A DNA stretch of 64,000 nt from Enterococcus mediterraneensis (GCF_900604485.1 NZ_UWOP01000001.1:1940369-2004368); one strand, 5' to 3'. Counted from the stretch's first letter, positions 52,890 to 62,850 are shown. Numbers and translations: made by a program. Notes: a model not told the origin generated them from the letters alone.

Positions 52890-53906
52890 ATGATACGATT
52901 CGGAATTGTGGGCTGTGGCAATATCTCCGGTACCCATGCAGAAGCCCTTCAGAAAATTCAAGAAGCCCAGTTGACGGCTTTTTGCGACATAGATGAAGTA
53001 AAAGGGCGACGCTTTGGGGAAAAACATGGCTGTAGTTTTTATGGGAATTACCTAGACATGCTAAAAAATGGTGAGATTGACGCAGTAATCATCGCTACGC
53101 CGCATTATCTCCATGGCCAAATGACCCTGCAAGCTTTTGAAGCCGGGAAACATGTCCTATGTGAAAAACCGATGGCCATAACGGTCCAAGAAGCTGAACA
53201 GGTTTTAGCCAAATGGGCGGAACAGCCAGACTTGCATTATGCCGTGTGTTATCAAAATCGCTTCAACCCTTCCTATGCCCAACTGAAAACGATGATTTCC
53301 CAACAAGCTTTCGGGCAGTTAAAAGGAATCAAATGCGAGCTAACCTGGCATCGGGATAAAGGGTATTATGAGGCGGCATCATGGAAAGGTACTTGGAAAA
53401 AAGAAGGTGGGGGTACCTTGATCAATCAAGCCATCCATACCTTAGATGTGGTGACTTGGATGATTGAGTTACCAGAGAAAATCAAAGGCAAGATAATGAC
53501 TACGCTTTTGGAGGAAACCATCGAAGTAGAAGACGCGGCGATGGCGACAGCAGTGCTTCCAGATGACGTGCCGGTGGTCATTCATGCCTCCAACAACTAC
53601 TCTTCAGATCCCGCCCCATCCGTCACCTTTGATTTTGAAGAAGCCAGAGTGGTGTTGACCGCTGACAAACTGGTAGTCAATGACGTAGCGGCACCTCTTG
53701 AAGAAGGCGTGGTAAGCGAGGTAGCTAAAGCCTACTGGGGGGCAGGGCATCTGCGTTTTGTGCGGGCCTTTGTCAATCAGTTATTCGGCTTGCCAGATCC
53801 TTATGCAGAGTACCTCGCCGCCGCGGATGCGTTGGATTCTTTGAAGATGGTTTGTGGGATTTATGAGTCGGATCGTAGTGGGCAGTGGGTTCAACTGAAT
53901 AAATAG
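52890..53906 (+). CDS. Gfo/Idh/MocA family oxidoreductase
   Basis: A 338-residue paralogue of the preceding oxidoreductase. The NAD(P) loop is IVGCGNISGTHAEAL, with the EKP signature in LCEKPMAITVQEA and the catalytic block GGTLINQAIHTLDVVTWM containing the conserved H and D. It follows after 15 bases in the same operon. Two Gfo/Idh enzymes plus an epimerase often form an oxidation-epimerisation-reduction cycle, as in inositol or glucoside catabolism; here this is an inference. Confidence 0.92.
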   Translation: MIRFGIVGCGNISGTHAEALQKIQEAQLTAFCDIDEVKGRRFGEKHGCSFYGNYLDMLKNGEIDAVIIATPHYLHGQMTLQAFEAGKHVLCEKPMAITVQEAEQVLAKWAEQPDLHYAVCYQNRFNPSYAQLKTMISQQAFGQLKGIKCELTWHRDKGYYEAASWKGTWKKEGGGTLINQAIHTLDVVTWMIELPEKIKGKIMTTLLEETIEVEDAAMATAVLPDDVPVVIHASNNYSSDPAPSVTFDFEEARVVLTADKLVVNDVAAPLEEGVVSEVAKAYWGAGHLRFVRAFVNQLFGLPDPYAEYLAAADALDSLKMVCGIYESDRSGQWVQLNK

Positions 53907-53908
53907 TA

Positions 53909-53951
53909 AAAAACCATGGCGACTAGTTGGACTAGTGCTTCATGGTTTTTT
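53909..53951. terminator. Bidirectional terminator
   Basis: AAAACCATG/CATGGTTTT stem with inner ACTAGT repeats, flanked by A and T runs, between the convergent oxidoreductase and AraC genes. Confidence 0.8.
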
Positions 53952-53971
53952 GCTGAGGTGCATTCAATTTA

Positions 53972-54802
53972 CTACAACAATTGTTGATAGTAGAGATTGT
54001 CAAAGCGAATCAATGTCGGCTCTTTTCGTCCGCTGTGGGCATTTTTCCGATAATCTTTAGGGGTGTGACCAATTTTCTGCAAAAAATTACGATTGAAGGT
54101 TCGCGTGTTTTGAAAACCAGATAAGCTAGCGACTTCTGTTATAGAATAATCGGAGTTTGCTAGTAAATAGCAAGCTTGATTGATGCGGTACTGGTTGATT
54201 AGTTTTGGAAAGGTGGACTCAAGTTTTTGGGTAATGACCTTGGATACGTAATCTTTACTATAGCCGATATCTTCACTAAGCTGACCCAAAGTAACTTCAT
54301 TTTGAAAATGAGAAGAGACCCACAATAGAATTAATTCTAAAATATTCTCTTTGCCTCGTGTTTTGACTAGCTTGGTATGTTGCTCATATAGATATAAGAT
54401 TTCATATAAAGCGGCTTTGTGTCTAAAAAATGAGTTGCTCTCAAATAAAGAATCGTAGAGCTGATTAGATTTAGTGCGTTCCACCGGAATAACAGGATTT
54501 AAGAAGGATTTCCCTTTAATTAATGGAAGATAGTCTTCTAGATACTCGGGAGAAAAAATCCAAATATGACCAGAGTTTTCCATTTCAGCTTCTACTTGAT
54601 GGGTTTGATAGGGGAGAATTAGGGCGATATCGCCAGCTTTTAAGGTGTGAATTTCAGAATCGATTGTCAATAGAAATTCGCCAGTTTCACCAAACCATAA
54701 TTCGAAACTCCGATGAAGATGCTCAGGATAGCTGAGATTCTCCGGATGATATTCCACGTGGGAAATTTTTTCCCCAAAGTGATAGGATTCCAATTCAGTC
54801 AT
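53972..54802 (-). CDS. AraC family regulator of the ABC importer
   Basis: A 276-residue AraC-type regulator with an N-terminal cupin (EHLHRSFELWFGETGEF, LKAGDIALILPYQTHQVEA) and a C-terminal double helix-turn-helix (VTLGQLSEDIGYSKDYVSKV, ITEVASLSGFQNTRTFNRNF). The ATG at 54802 has GGGAGGG six bases upstream. It diverges from the importer genes, which are its likely target; such regulators usually respond to the imported oligosaccharide. Confidence 0.93.
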   Translation of the reverse strand: MTELESYHFGEKISHVEYHPENLSYPEHLHRSFELWFGETGEFLLTIDSEIHTLKAGDIALILPYQTHQVEAEMENSGHIWIFSPEYLEDYLPLIKGKSFLNPVIPVERTKSNQLYDSLFESNSFFRHKAALYEILYLYEQHTKLVKTRGKENILELILLWVSSHFQNEVTLGQLSEDIGYSKDYVSKVITQKLESTFPKLINQYRINQACYLLANSDYSITEVASLSGFQNTRTFNRNFLQKIGHTPKDYRKNAHSGRKEPTLIRFDNLYYQQLL

Positions 54803-54862
54803 TTTTAACCCTCCCATTTAAGAAATCATAGTCAACTGATTACGTCTATTAGTGTACTGAAA

Positions 54863-54891
54863 TTGTCTTGTTTTTGCAAGCGTTTTATAGT
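54863..54891 (+). promoter_or_regulatory. Importer promoter with cre-like site
   Basis: TTGTCT (54863-54868), 17 bases, TATAGT (54886-54891). TGCAAGCGTTTTAT (54875-54888) within the spacer matches the cre pattern at 11 of 14 positions, suggesting carbon catabolite repression. Confidence 0.6.
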
Positions 54892-55021
54892 AAATTTGAA
54901 TCAAGGAAGAGAAGTAAGCGCTATTAATTTATTTGAGTCAGGGTTTAGAAGTAGGTTGTGTCACAAGGTTTTTTTATGCATCAACGTTTGTTCTTTAAAC
55001 ATACCAACGGAGGGGAAACAC

Positions 55022-56719
55022 ATGAAAAAGTTTGGAAAAGTTGCAGTGACAGCAATGGCACTAGCTTTATTGGCTGGGTGCGGTAGTGGAAATGGTAAAG
55101 GAGACAAAGATGGTGGCACGCAAGCCACAGATAGTGATGGCAATAAAAAATATACAGCCTTTATGGCGGTACCTGGTTCTGAAGTTCCCGATGATTCTCG
55201 TTTAAACAATGTTTTTGCAGAAGAATTTGGTTGGCGAGTGAAAGTTAGCTGGCTGACGGGTCAAACTGCAAAAGAACGGATTGGGGTTATGATATCTGGT
55301 GGCGAGTATCCAGATATCGTGGATGCTTCCGATGGTCGTTCAGCGATGATTGATGCTGGAGCTTATGTTCCGTTAGAGGATAAGCTAGATGACTATCCGA
55401 ATTTGAAAGCCACATTAAGTGATATTCAATGGGAAAAAATTAAAGCTGATAATAATGGCCATATTTATACGATTCCACAATTTGCTCAAAAAGATGGTAC
55501 CGTGGATACGGCAACTAGTTATGGTGGCGAAGCTTTCTGGATTCAAAAACGTGTCCTTAAATGGGCGAACTATCCAGAAATTAATACTGTCGAACAGTAT
55601 TTTGATTTGATCAATAAGTATTTAGCTGAAAATCCTGATACTGATGGTCAAAAAAATATCGGTTTTGAAATCTTATCTGATGACTGGCGTTACTTCTGTT
55701 TGGAAAACCCACCGCAATTCTTAGCGGGATATCCAAATGATGGCGCAGCTATTGTCGATCCAGACACAATGAAAGCAAAAGTATATGACAAAATTCCAGA
55801 AGCCAAAGAATACTACAAGATTTTGTCTGAACAATTTGAAAAAGGAACGATTGACCCTGAAACCTTTACTGCTAAATATGACCAGTATATTGCAAAATTA
55901 TCTTCTGGTCGAGTGTTGGGGATGATCGACCAAGGCTGGAACTTCCAATCTGCAAGAGATTCATTGGTTTCTCAAGGGAAAGATGAATTAACTTGGGTAC
56001 CTCTTGATTTGACTTTGGATGAAAATGTTCAACCACAATACCGAGAAGGTGGCGTCTTGTCTACTCAAGGTGGGGTTGGGATTACCACTAGCAGTAAAGA
56101 TGTTGATGGCATATTGCAAATGTGGGATGACATGGTTTCTGAAAAAGGGATGATCCTACGCAACTGGGGCGAAAAAGGCGTTGACTATGAAGTTGACGAC
56201 GACGGCATGTTCTACCGCACTGACGAACAATGGGCAAATTGGAAAGATACCGATTATGTTCAAAAGAATAGTGTAGCGTTTGGTTATATGCCTGGTTACC
56301 GTGGTTACTTGCCAGATGGAAAAAATACAGTTTTGCCTTCTGAACAAATCTCTGAATTCCGCAAAACATTGTCTGATATCGATAAAGAAGTGTTGGATGC
56401 TTATAAAGTAGACAACTGGACTCAAATGGTACGCTTGCAAGATCCTGTTTATCCATGGTTCCCAATCTATACAGAACGGAACAAATGGACTTCTTCTGAT
56501 CCAGCTGGGATTGCTAGTCAAAACATGCAAGAAGTGAAAATGCAATGGTTACCAAAAGTCATCATGGGCGGACCAGCAGCTTTCGAACAAAACTGGGAAG
56601 ATTATATGACTGCTTATGATAGTCAAATCGATTACAAAGCCTATGAAGATACATTGACTAAAGAAGTGAAACGTCGGGTAGAAATCGAAAAAGAACTAGA
56701 AGCAAAAGTTGACAAATAG
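55022..56719 (+). CDS. Extracellular solute-binding lipoprotein
   Basis: A 565-residue binding protein with lipobox LAGC (Cys20) and a Gly/Asp-rich linker. The size and motifs (FMAVPGSEVP..., WIQKRVLKWANYPEINTVEQ, then YTERNKWTSSDPAGI) match the large LplA/YtcQ/LipO-type sugar-binding lipoproteins, which capture oligosaccharides outside the cell. GGAGGGG precedes the ATG at 55022; an upstream start at 54863 has no signal peptide. It starts the importer operon and is followed by two permeases. Confidence 0.93.
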   Translation: MKKFGKVAVTAMALALLAGCGSGNGKGDKDGGTQATDSDGNKKYTAFMAVPGSEVPDDSRLNNVFAEEFGWRVKVSWLTGQTAKERIGVMISGGEYPDIVDASDGRSAMIDAGAYVPLEDKLDDYPNLKATLSDIQWEKIKADNNGHIYTIPQFAQKDGTVDTATSYGGEAFWIQKRVLKWANYPEINTVEQYFDLINKYLAENPDTDGQKNIGFEILSDDWRYFCLENPPQFLAGYPNDGAAIVDPDTMKAKVYDKIPEAKEYYKILSEQFEKGTIDPETFTAKYDQYIAKLSSGRVLGMIDQGWNFQSARDSLVSQGKDELTWVPLDLTLDENVQPQYREGGVLSTQGGVGITTSSKDVDGILQMWDDMVSEKGMILRNWGEKGVDYEVDDDGMFYRTDEQWANWKDTDYVQKNSVAFGYMPGYRGYLPDGKNTVLPSEQISEFRKTLSDIDKEVLDAYKVDNWTQMVRLQDPVYPWFPIYTERNKWTSSDPAGIASQNMQEVKMQWLPKVIMGGPAAFEQNWEDYMTAYDSQIDYKAYEDTLTKEVKRRVEIEKELEAKVDK

Positions 56720-56808
56720 TCTGCTGTAGCGAGGTGATGGGAGTTGTGAAATTAACAACTCCCACAATCTTGCTTTGCTACATACTCGAAGATTTGGGGG
56801 AATAAGAA

Positions 56809-57774
56809 ATGAGCGGAAATTCAACGATGTTAGATTCAAACGAGGGTATTCCAAAAGCAAAACGAGAAACATTTTGGGAACGTGTCTGGGCTCAAAAAGA
56901 TCTGTGTTTACTTTGTCTGCCATTTGTCATTTACATTCTTTTCTTTAATTATGCACCGTTATCTGGCTGGTTGATGGCTTTCCAAAAATACCGTCCTGGT
57001 ACTGGTCTTTTTGATCAAGAATGGATTGGACTTGAAAATTTCCGAATGTTGTTTGCTGATCCAAACTTTTTACGGGTTGTCCGCAATACTTTGGCAATGA
57101 GTTTAATCAATTTGACTTTGGGTTTTGTTTTCTCGATTGGCTTTGCGGTCTTATTGAATGAAGTCAAAAATAAACATTTAAAGAAAATCATGCAAACTGT
57201 CTCTTATCTGCCTTACTTTTTATCATGGATTATTGTAACAGGGATCGTGTTGGATGTGCTGAGTCCTGAAACGGGGATTATTAACCAACTACTGATGCAA
57301 TTTAACTTTGTAGACAAGCCGATTAGTTTCCTTTCCGAACCGAAATATTTCTGGTGGATTGTTGGTTTCTCTAATGTTTGGAAAAGTACTGGTTGGGGAA
57401 GTATCATCTACCTTTCTGCGATGTCAGCTATCAACGAAGAACTGTATGAATCCGCCGAAATGGATGGTGCCAGCCGCTTGCGGAAAATCTGGCATATCAC
57501 TTTACCAGGAATTAAACCAACAATCTTTATCCTCTTATTAATCAATATCGGAAATATCCTAAATGCTGGGTTTGAAGTGCAATACTTGTTAGGGAATGGC
57601 TTAGTTCAACAAGTTTCCCAAACTATTGATATTTTCGTGTTGAAATATGGGATTAGCTTGAACAACTACTCCTTTGCCACAGCAGCCGGGATTTTCAATG
57701 GTGTGATCAGTATCATCTTGATTACATTAGGTAATAAACTTGCCAAAGTTGCTGGCGAAGAAAGTTTGTTCTAA
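56809..57774 (+). CDS. ABC sugar permease (LplB/YteP-like)
   Basis: A 321-residue permease with six membrane helices. The coupling loop that contacts the ATPase is SAINEELYESAEMDGASRLRKIW, with the EAA-type motif E-x-A-x-x-D-G-A. It belongs to the LplB group that pairs with an LplC partner. No ATPase gene is present in the operon; in this class a shared MsmX-type ATPase encoded elsewhere normally drives several importers. Confidence 0.95.
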   Translation: MSGNSTMLDSNEGIPKAKRETFWERVWAQKDLCLLCLPFVIYILFFNYAPLSGWLMAFQKYRPGTGLFDQEWIGLENFRMLFADPNFLRVVRNTLAMSLINLTLGFVFSIGFAVLLNEVKNKHLKKIMQTVSYLPYFLSWIIVTGIVLDVLSPETGIINQLLMQFNFVDKPISFLSEPKYFWWIVGFSNVWKSTGWGSIIYLSAMSAINEELYESAEMDGASRLRKIWHITLPGIKPTIFILLLINIGNILNAGFEVQYLLGNGLVQQVSQTIDIFVLKYGISLNNYSFATAAGIFNGVISIILITLGNKLAKVAGEESLF

Positions 57775-57792
57775 TCAGAGGAGGAAAAAAAG

Positions 57793-58689
57793 ATGAAACG
57801 AGTTGCGATTTCAGATCGACTATTCGATATATTTAAGTGGATTTTTCTAATTTTATTCACGTTGGCAACCCTGTATCCAATCTTAAACACCTTAGCAGTC
57901 GCCTTTAACGACGGACTAGATGCTTTGCGTGGAGGGATTTATCTGTGGCCACGAACTTTTACCTTGGATAATTTCAAAGCTGTTTTAGCCAAACAATCGT
58001 TACTAAACGCAGCTTTTATCTCGGTGGCTCGAACGGTGATTGCTACTTTATCACAATTGTTTTTAACATCATTGTTGGCTTATATCCTTAGCCGAAAAGA
58101 ATTTATCTTTCGGACACCGGTTACTTTATTGTTCATCTTCACCATGTATTTGAATGCTGGGATAATTCCTAATTACATGTGGTTGAATAAAATCGGTTTG
58201 ACGAATACATTTTGGGTTTATATCTTGCCGGGGATGATCAGTGCTTTTAACTTATTGGTTATCCGGACTTATATCCATGGAATCCCTGAAAGTTTAGTCG
58301 AAAGTGCCAAAATCGATGGGGCCAGTCATATCCGGATTTTCTGGAGCATTATCTTGCCATTGTGTAAACCAGTGTTGGCAACCGTTGCTTTATTTATCGC
58401 TGTTGGTCAATGGAACTCTTGGTTTGATGCGATGTTGTACAACGGCTTTAATGAAAAACTTAGTACGTTGCAATACGAATTGATGAAACTCTTGTCTTCT
58501 GTAACAAGTCAAGGGGCCAACGCCAATGATATGCAAAATGCCGCTCAAGCAGGTGGTGGCGGCATGGTGACCCCAACTTCGGTACGGGCAGCTACGACAA
58601 TCGTCACAGCCTTGCCAATCGTCTGCCTGTATCCATTCTTGCAAAAATACTTTATCAGTGGTCTGACTATTGGTGGGGTTAAGGGTTAA
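57793..58689 (+). CDS. ABC sugar permease (LplC/YtcP-like)
   Basis: A 298-residue permease partner with six membrane helices. The coupling loop is GIPESLVESAKIDGASHIRIFW, and the C-terminal YPFLQKYFISGLTIGGVKG is typical of LplC-group permeases. It follows the first permease by 18 bases with AGAGGAGG upstream. Together with the binding protein it forms an importer for xylan-derived oligosaccharides, inferred from the glycosidases downstream. Confidence 0.95.
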   Translation: MKRVAISDRLFDIFKWIFLILFTLATLYPILNTLAVAFNDGLDALRGGIYLWPRTFTLDNFKAVLAKQSLLNAAFISVARTVIATLSQLFLTSLLAYILSRKEFIFRTPVTLLFIFTMYLNAGIIPNYMWLNKIGLTNTFWVYILPGMISAFNLLVIRTYIHGIPESLVESAKIDGASHIRIFWSIILPLCKPVLATVALFIAVGQWNSWFDAMLYNGFNEKLSTLQYELMKLLSSVTSQGANANDMQNAAQAGGGGMVTPTSVRAATTIVTALPIVCLYPFLQKYFISGLTIGGVKG

Positions 58690-58727
58690 TTTAAGGCTTA
58701 AAAGAAAGGTTTTAAAAGGTGTTTATT

Positions 58728-59336
58728 ATGAGAAAATCTGGAAATAGTCAAGCGATTATGGACAAGTTGAGTTTGGTAGCCGATTACTTATTGGTAGGCG
58801 TGCTCTGGCTACTTTGCTCAGTACCGCTTGTTACGACGGGGGCAGCAACTAGTGCCATGTATCGCACGGTTTATCAATGCATGTTCCAAAAAGAAGGCTA
58901 TGTCTTAGGGACTTTTTTCAAGGCATTTAAACAGTCCTTTTTCCAAAGTTCATTGATTTGGACGGGGTATCTGGTGTTGGCAAGTTCTTTTCTGCTAAAT
59001 CGTCAACAACTTGCTGGGAGTTATTCCTTGCTTTCAGATGCTATCCAAATTGTTTTAGGGATTTGTTTGTTGGTTCTCTTGCCCTTGGTGGCGTTGGTAT
59101 TGGCTTATATTGCTCGTTTTGAAGATCCTTTAAAAATAATTTTACGCAATTGCGGTCTTTTAGCGCTAACCCATCTTGGAAAAATGATCCAAATGCTCGT
59201 CTTGTATACCGTAGTGATCGTAGGGATTTGGCTATTACCAGTTTTTGCTCTGGTGTTATTACCTGTTGTAGTGAAAAAAACAGTACCCATTTGTGAAAGC
59301 TTATTTGGATTTTGTACCATTGAAAATGCATCATAA
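58728..59336 (+). CDS. DUF624 (YesL-like) membrane protein
   Basis: A 202-residue protein with four to five hydrophobic segments and the DUF624 pattern: an N-terminal LLVGVLWLLCSVPLVTTGAA helix, the charged KAFKQSFFQSSLIW turn, and a closing pair of helices. YesL-type proteins commonly accompany LplB/LplC sugar importers; their role is unknown. The start is set at ATG 58728. In related operons a YesM-type kinase follows; here only a gap and a glycosidase gene do. Confidence 0.85.
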   Translation: MRKSGNSQAIMDKLSLVADYLLVGVLWLLCSVPLVTTGAATSAMYRTVYQCMFQKEGYVLGTFFKAFKQSFFQSSLIWTGYLVLASSFLLNRQQLAGSYSLLSDAIQIVLGICLLVLLPLVALVLAYIARFEDPLKIILRNCGLLALTHLGKMIQMLVLYTVVIVGIWLLPVFALVLLPVVVKKTVPICESLFGFCTIENAS

Positions 59337-59603
59337 GGATTAATTATCAAGATATATCACATTCAGAAACACGGGAATATTCGAGCTAAATACATTGTAA
59401 TGCCACTGTTTCCAGAAGCTGTCCGGTAAATCCTACAGGCTGTAGCAGCAATGCCAATTTAGTTCGGATATTTTTCTTGCAGAAACGACTACTCTTCTTG
59501 TTTGATCAGCTGCATGATTTTGTAGTATATCCCAGTTGATCGTAGCAGAGTATTGTCGGATTGTTTCTTATTGTAAAGTTGAAAGAATGTTGGAGGAAAA
59601 AAC

Positions 59604-61730
59604 ATGATTACCCATTCAGAGGCAAAAGTTGAAGCACAAAAAATTGTGGCACAAATGACCATAGACGAAAAAATTGGTCAAATCAATTTCCGCGCCCCAG
59701 CCATCCAACGCTTGGGCATTACGGATTATAACTATTGGAATGAAGCCCTTCATGGCGTGGCGCGGGCGGGGGTTGCCACCGTCTTTCCGCAAGCGATTGG
59801 CTTAGCAGCAATCTTTGATGATCAGTTGATGGAAGAAATTGCTGGGGTGATTGCTGAAGAAGGCCGTGCAAAATACAACCAGTACCACGCAGAAGGAGAC
59901 AATGATATCTACAAAGGGTTGACATATTGGTCGCCTAATATCAACATTTTTCGGGATCCACGTTGGGGTCGCGGGCAAGAGACTTATGGCGAAGATCCTT
60001 ATTTGACGTCTCGACTTGGTGTGGCTTTTATCAAAGGCTTGCAAGGGGACGGCCCTTATCTGAAATTAGCGGCCTGCGCCAAGCATTTTGCGGTTCATAG
60101 TGGACCAGAAGCGGATCGCCATTCTTTCGACGCGGTAGTGAATGATAAAGATTTGTATGAAACTTATCTACCTGCTTTTGAAGCTGCTGTAAAAGAAGCC
60201 GATGTGGAAAGTTTCATGGGAGCCTACAATGCAGTAAACGGGATTCCAGCATGTGTGCACCCCGAATTGTTACAAGATATTTTACGTGGTAAATGGGCGT
60301 TTGAAGGGCATGTTGTCTCAGACTTTGGCGCTTTGGAAGATGTTCATGAGCACCATCACTATACTGAAAATGCGGCGCAAACCATGGCCTTGGCGATGAA
60401 GATTGGTTGCAATCTATGTGCAGGGAATGTTTCTGATAGCTTGCATCAAGCGTTAGCAGAAGGCTTGGTGACAGAAGCAGAAATTACGCAAGCAGTAGTA
60501 GAACTTTACACAACTCGCGTTCGTTTGGGCATGTTTGATGAGACCAATCCTTATAATGCTATTCCTTATGAAGCCAATGATAGTAAGGAGCATATGGCAC
60601 TATCTTTGAAGGCTGCCGAAAAAGCTTTAGTTTTGTTGAAAAATGACGGCATCTTACCGATTAAAAAAGAAAGCGTAAAAAATGTGGCAGTCATTGGCCC
60701 AAATGCTCGTAGTATCGAAGCATTGCAAGGCAATTATTTTGGTGTTGCTTCGCGAAATGTGACTTTCTTAGATGGCATTCAAGACTATCTGGAAAATGAT
60801 GCACGGGTGTATTATGCGCCAGGTTGTCACTTGTTCCAAGAATATGCAGAATCGACCTTGTCTCGTCCTCATGAGCGAGCATCAGAAGCAATCATCGCTG
60901 CCAAACATGCTGATACCGTGGTGATGTGCCTTGGTTTGGATCCGACAATCGAAGGAGAACAGGGAGATTCCGGTAATGTCTACGGTTCTGGTGACAAAGA
61001 GACGTTGGGCTTGCCGGCAGAACAGATTCGCTTGTTAGATCAAATTTTAGCATTGGATAAACCAGTGATTTTGGTAGTGGCAGCTGGTTCAGCAATTTCT
61101 CTGTATGGTCGAGAAGAGCATCCAAATCTTCATGCCATCCTTCATGCTTGGTATCCTGGTAGCCAGGGTGGAAAAGCGTTAGCGAAAGTCTTGTTTGGCG
61201 AAATTAGCCCAAGTGGTAAATTACCAGTGACATTCTATCGGACCACTGACAATCTACCGGATTTCAAAGATTACGGCATGAAAAATCGGACTTATCGTTA
61301 CTTGGAGGAAAGTCCCTTGTATCCATTTGGTTACGGTTTGACGTATGGCCAAATTGCTTTGGCTGATCTGCAAGTAGAGACGCAAGAAAAAGACTACTTG
61401 ATCAAGGGAACCATTACCAATACCAGCGATTGCGCTATGGAAGAAGTACTACAAGTTTACGGTAAAACCGATTCGAAACATGAAACGTTAAATGGTAAAC
61501 TCGTGGCCTATAAACGGGTAGCATTGGCACCCGGAGAAACAAAAACGGTGACGGTACCTGTTGCCAAAATCAATCTTACTGTGGTTAATGAAGCGGGGGA
61601 ACGATTATTTGATGGCGAACAAATTACCTTTACGTTAGGGACAACCGCGCCATGTTCACGGGCTCAAGAATTAGGCCAACCGGCACCACTTGTGGCAACA
61701 GTCCCACTTGTGGAAACCGTAGTAATTTAG
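59604..61730 (+). CDS. GH3 beta-glucosidase/beta-xylosidase
   Basis: A 708-residue GH3 enzyme with its three domains: the (beta/alpha)8 domain with nucleophile Asp240 (GHVVSDFGALED), the KHF substrate loop at 160-162, the alpha/beta sandwich (from about 330, KALVLLKNDGILPI), and a C-terminal fibronectin-like domain. It lacks a signal peptide, so it acts on imported oligosaccharides. Sequence alone does not separate xylosidase from glucosidase, but the context (GH8, GH39, xylA) favours xylo-oligosaccharides. GGAGG precedes the ATG. Confidence 0.93.
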   Translation: MITHSEAKVEAQKIVAQMTIDEKIGQINFRAPAIQRLGITDYNYWNEALHGVARAGVATVFPQAIGLAAIFDDQLMEEIAGVIAEEGRAKYNQYHAEGDNDIYKGLTYWSPNINIFRDPRWGRGQETYGEDPYLTSRLGVAFIKGLQGDGPYLKLAACAKHFAVHSGPEADRHSFDAVVNDKDLYETYLPAFEAAVKEADVESFMGAYNAVNGIPACVHPELLQDILRGKWAFEGHVVSDFGALEDVHEHHHYTENAAQTMALAMKIGCNLCAGNVSDSLHQALAEGLVTEAEITQAVVELYTTRVRLGMFDETNPYNAIPYEANDSKEHMALSLKAAEKALVLLKNDGILPIKKESVKNVAVIGPNARSIEALQGNYFGVASRNVTFLDGIQDYLENDARVYYAPGCHLFQEYAESTLSRPHERASEAIIAAKHADTVVMCLGLDPTIEGEQGDSGNVYGSGDKETLGLPAEQIRLLDQILALDKPVILVVAAGSAISLYGREEHPNLHAILHAWYPGSQGGKALAKVLFGEISPSGKLPVTFYRTTDNLPDFKDYGMKNRTYRYLEESPLYPFGYGLTYGQIALADLQVETQEKDYLIKGTITNTSDCAMEEVLQVYGKTDSKHETLNGKLVAYKRVALAPGETKTVTVPVAKINLTVVNEAGERLFDGEQITFTLGTTAPCSRAQELGQPAPLVATVPLVETVVI

Positions 61731-61742
61731 TAGGAGAAACGG

Positions 61743-62843
61743 ATGAAAACATATACGAATCTTTTTAAAACATATGGTTATGATGAAAATGAAATCCAAG
61801 ACCGTTTAACGCAAATCTGGGAAGAAATTTTTGTCGGACCGGATAAGGTTTATTTTGAAACAGCAGATGCAGGTTATCTAGTGGATACCGGAAACGATGA
61901 TGTACGGACAGAGGGCATGAGTTACGGCATGTTGATGGCGGTTCAGTACGACAAAAAGGAAGTCTTTGACCGGCTTTGGCGCTGGGTGATGACTTATATG
62001 TATATGGATAGCGGGGAACATGCCCATTATTTCGCTTGGTCGGTCGCTCCTTCTGGTCAGAAAAATGCTTATGGACCCGCTCCGGATGGGGAAGAATTCT
62101 TTGCCTTGGCGCTGTTTTTTGCAGCCAATCGCTGGGGGGATGGAGAAGGGATATTCAATTACTCTCATCATGCCCGAGAATTGTTGAACTATTGTATTCA
62201 TAAAGGGACTGAATTTCCTGGCATGCCTATGTGGAACAATGAAAATAAATTAATCAAGTTCATCCCAGAAGTAGAATTTACCGATCCTTCTTATCATGTA
62301 CCGCATTTTTATGAACAATTTGCTCTTTATACAGAACCTAGCGACCGGCCGTTTTGGAAAGAGGCGGCGAGGGCTAGTCGAAGGTATTTGAAAAAGGCCA
62401 TTCATCCAGAAACTGGGTTGAATCCAGAATACAGTTGGTACGATGGCAGTCCACAATTGGAAAGTGAACATCCGCATTTCTTTAGTGATGCCTATCGGAC
62501 AGCCATGAATGTGGCGCTTGATATGCAGTGGTATGGTGAAGATGTTGTACTCAAAGATCGGTTGGCTCATTTGCAACAATTTTTTCATGCACTACCAGCT
62601 GGGGCAGAAAATTACATTTATACTGTGGAAGGGGAAAATACTGGAGAAGAAATCTTACATCCAGTAGGCTTGCTAGCAACCTTAGCCGCGGCCTCCCTTG
62701 CAAATCCTGAAACAGAAATCGCCCGAGAATTTGTGACACGTTTCTGGCAAACGCCCCTTCGTAAAGGCGTGCGCCGATATTATGATAATTTTTTGTATGC
62801 TTTTGCCTTTATGGCTTTGAGTGGTAACTATCGTATTTACTAA
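61743..62843 (+). CDS. GH8 reducing-end xylose-releasing exo-oligoxylanase (Rex)
   Basis: A 366-residue GH8 enzyme, without signal peptide, that removes xylose from the reducing end of xylo-oligosaccharides. Key residues line up with the Bacillus halodurans Rex enzyme: acid Glu57 (RTEGMSYGM), Asp115 (PAPDGEEFF; spacing 58 matches 70-128), and base Asp249 (FFSDAYRTAMN). It follows the GH3 gene by 12 bases and is closed by a terminator. GH8 and GH3 together can trim oligomers from both ends. Confidence 0.95.
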   Translation: MKTYTNLFKTYGYDENEIQDRLTQIWEEIFVGPDKVYFETADAGYLVDTGNDDVRTEGMSYGMLMAVQYDKKEVFDRLWRWVMTYMYMDSGEHAHYFAWSVAPSGQKNAYGPAPDGEEFFALALFFAANRWGDGEGIFNYSHHARELLNYCIHKGTEFPGMPMWNNENKLIKFIPEVEFTDPSYHVPHFYEQFALYTEPSDRPFWKEAARASRRYLKKAIHPETGLNPEYSWYDGSPQLESEHPHFFSDAYRTAMNVALDMQWYGEDVVLKDRLAHLQQFFHALPAGAENYIYTVEGENTGEEILHPVGLLATLAAASLANPETEIAREFVTRFWQTPLRKGVRRYYDNFLYAFAFMALSGNYRIY

Positions 62844-62850
62844 TTTTTTG

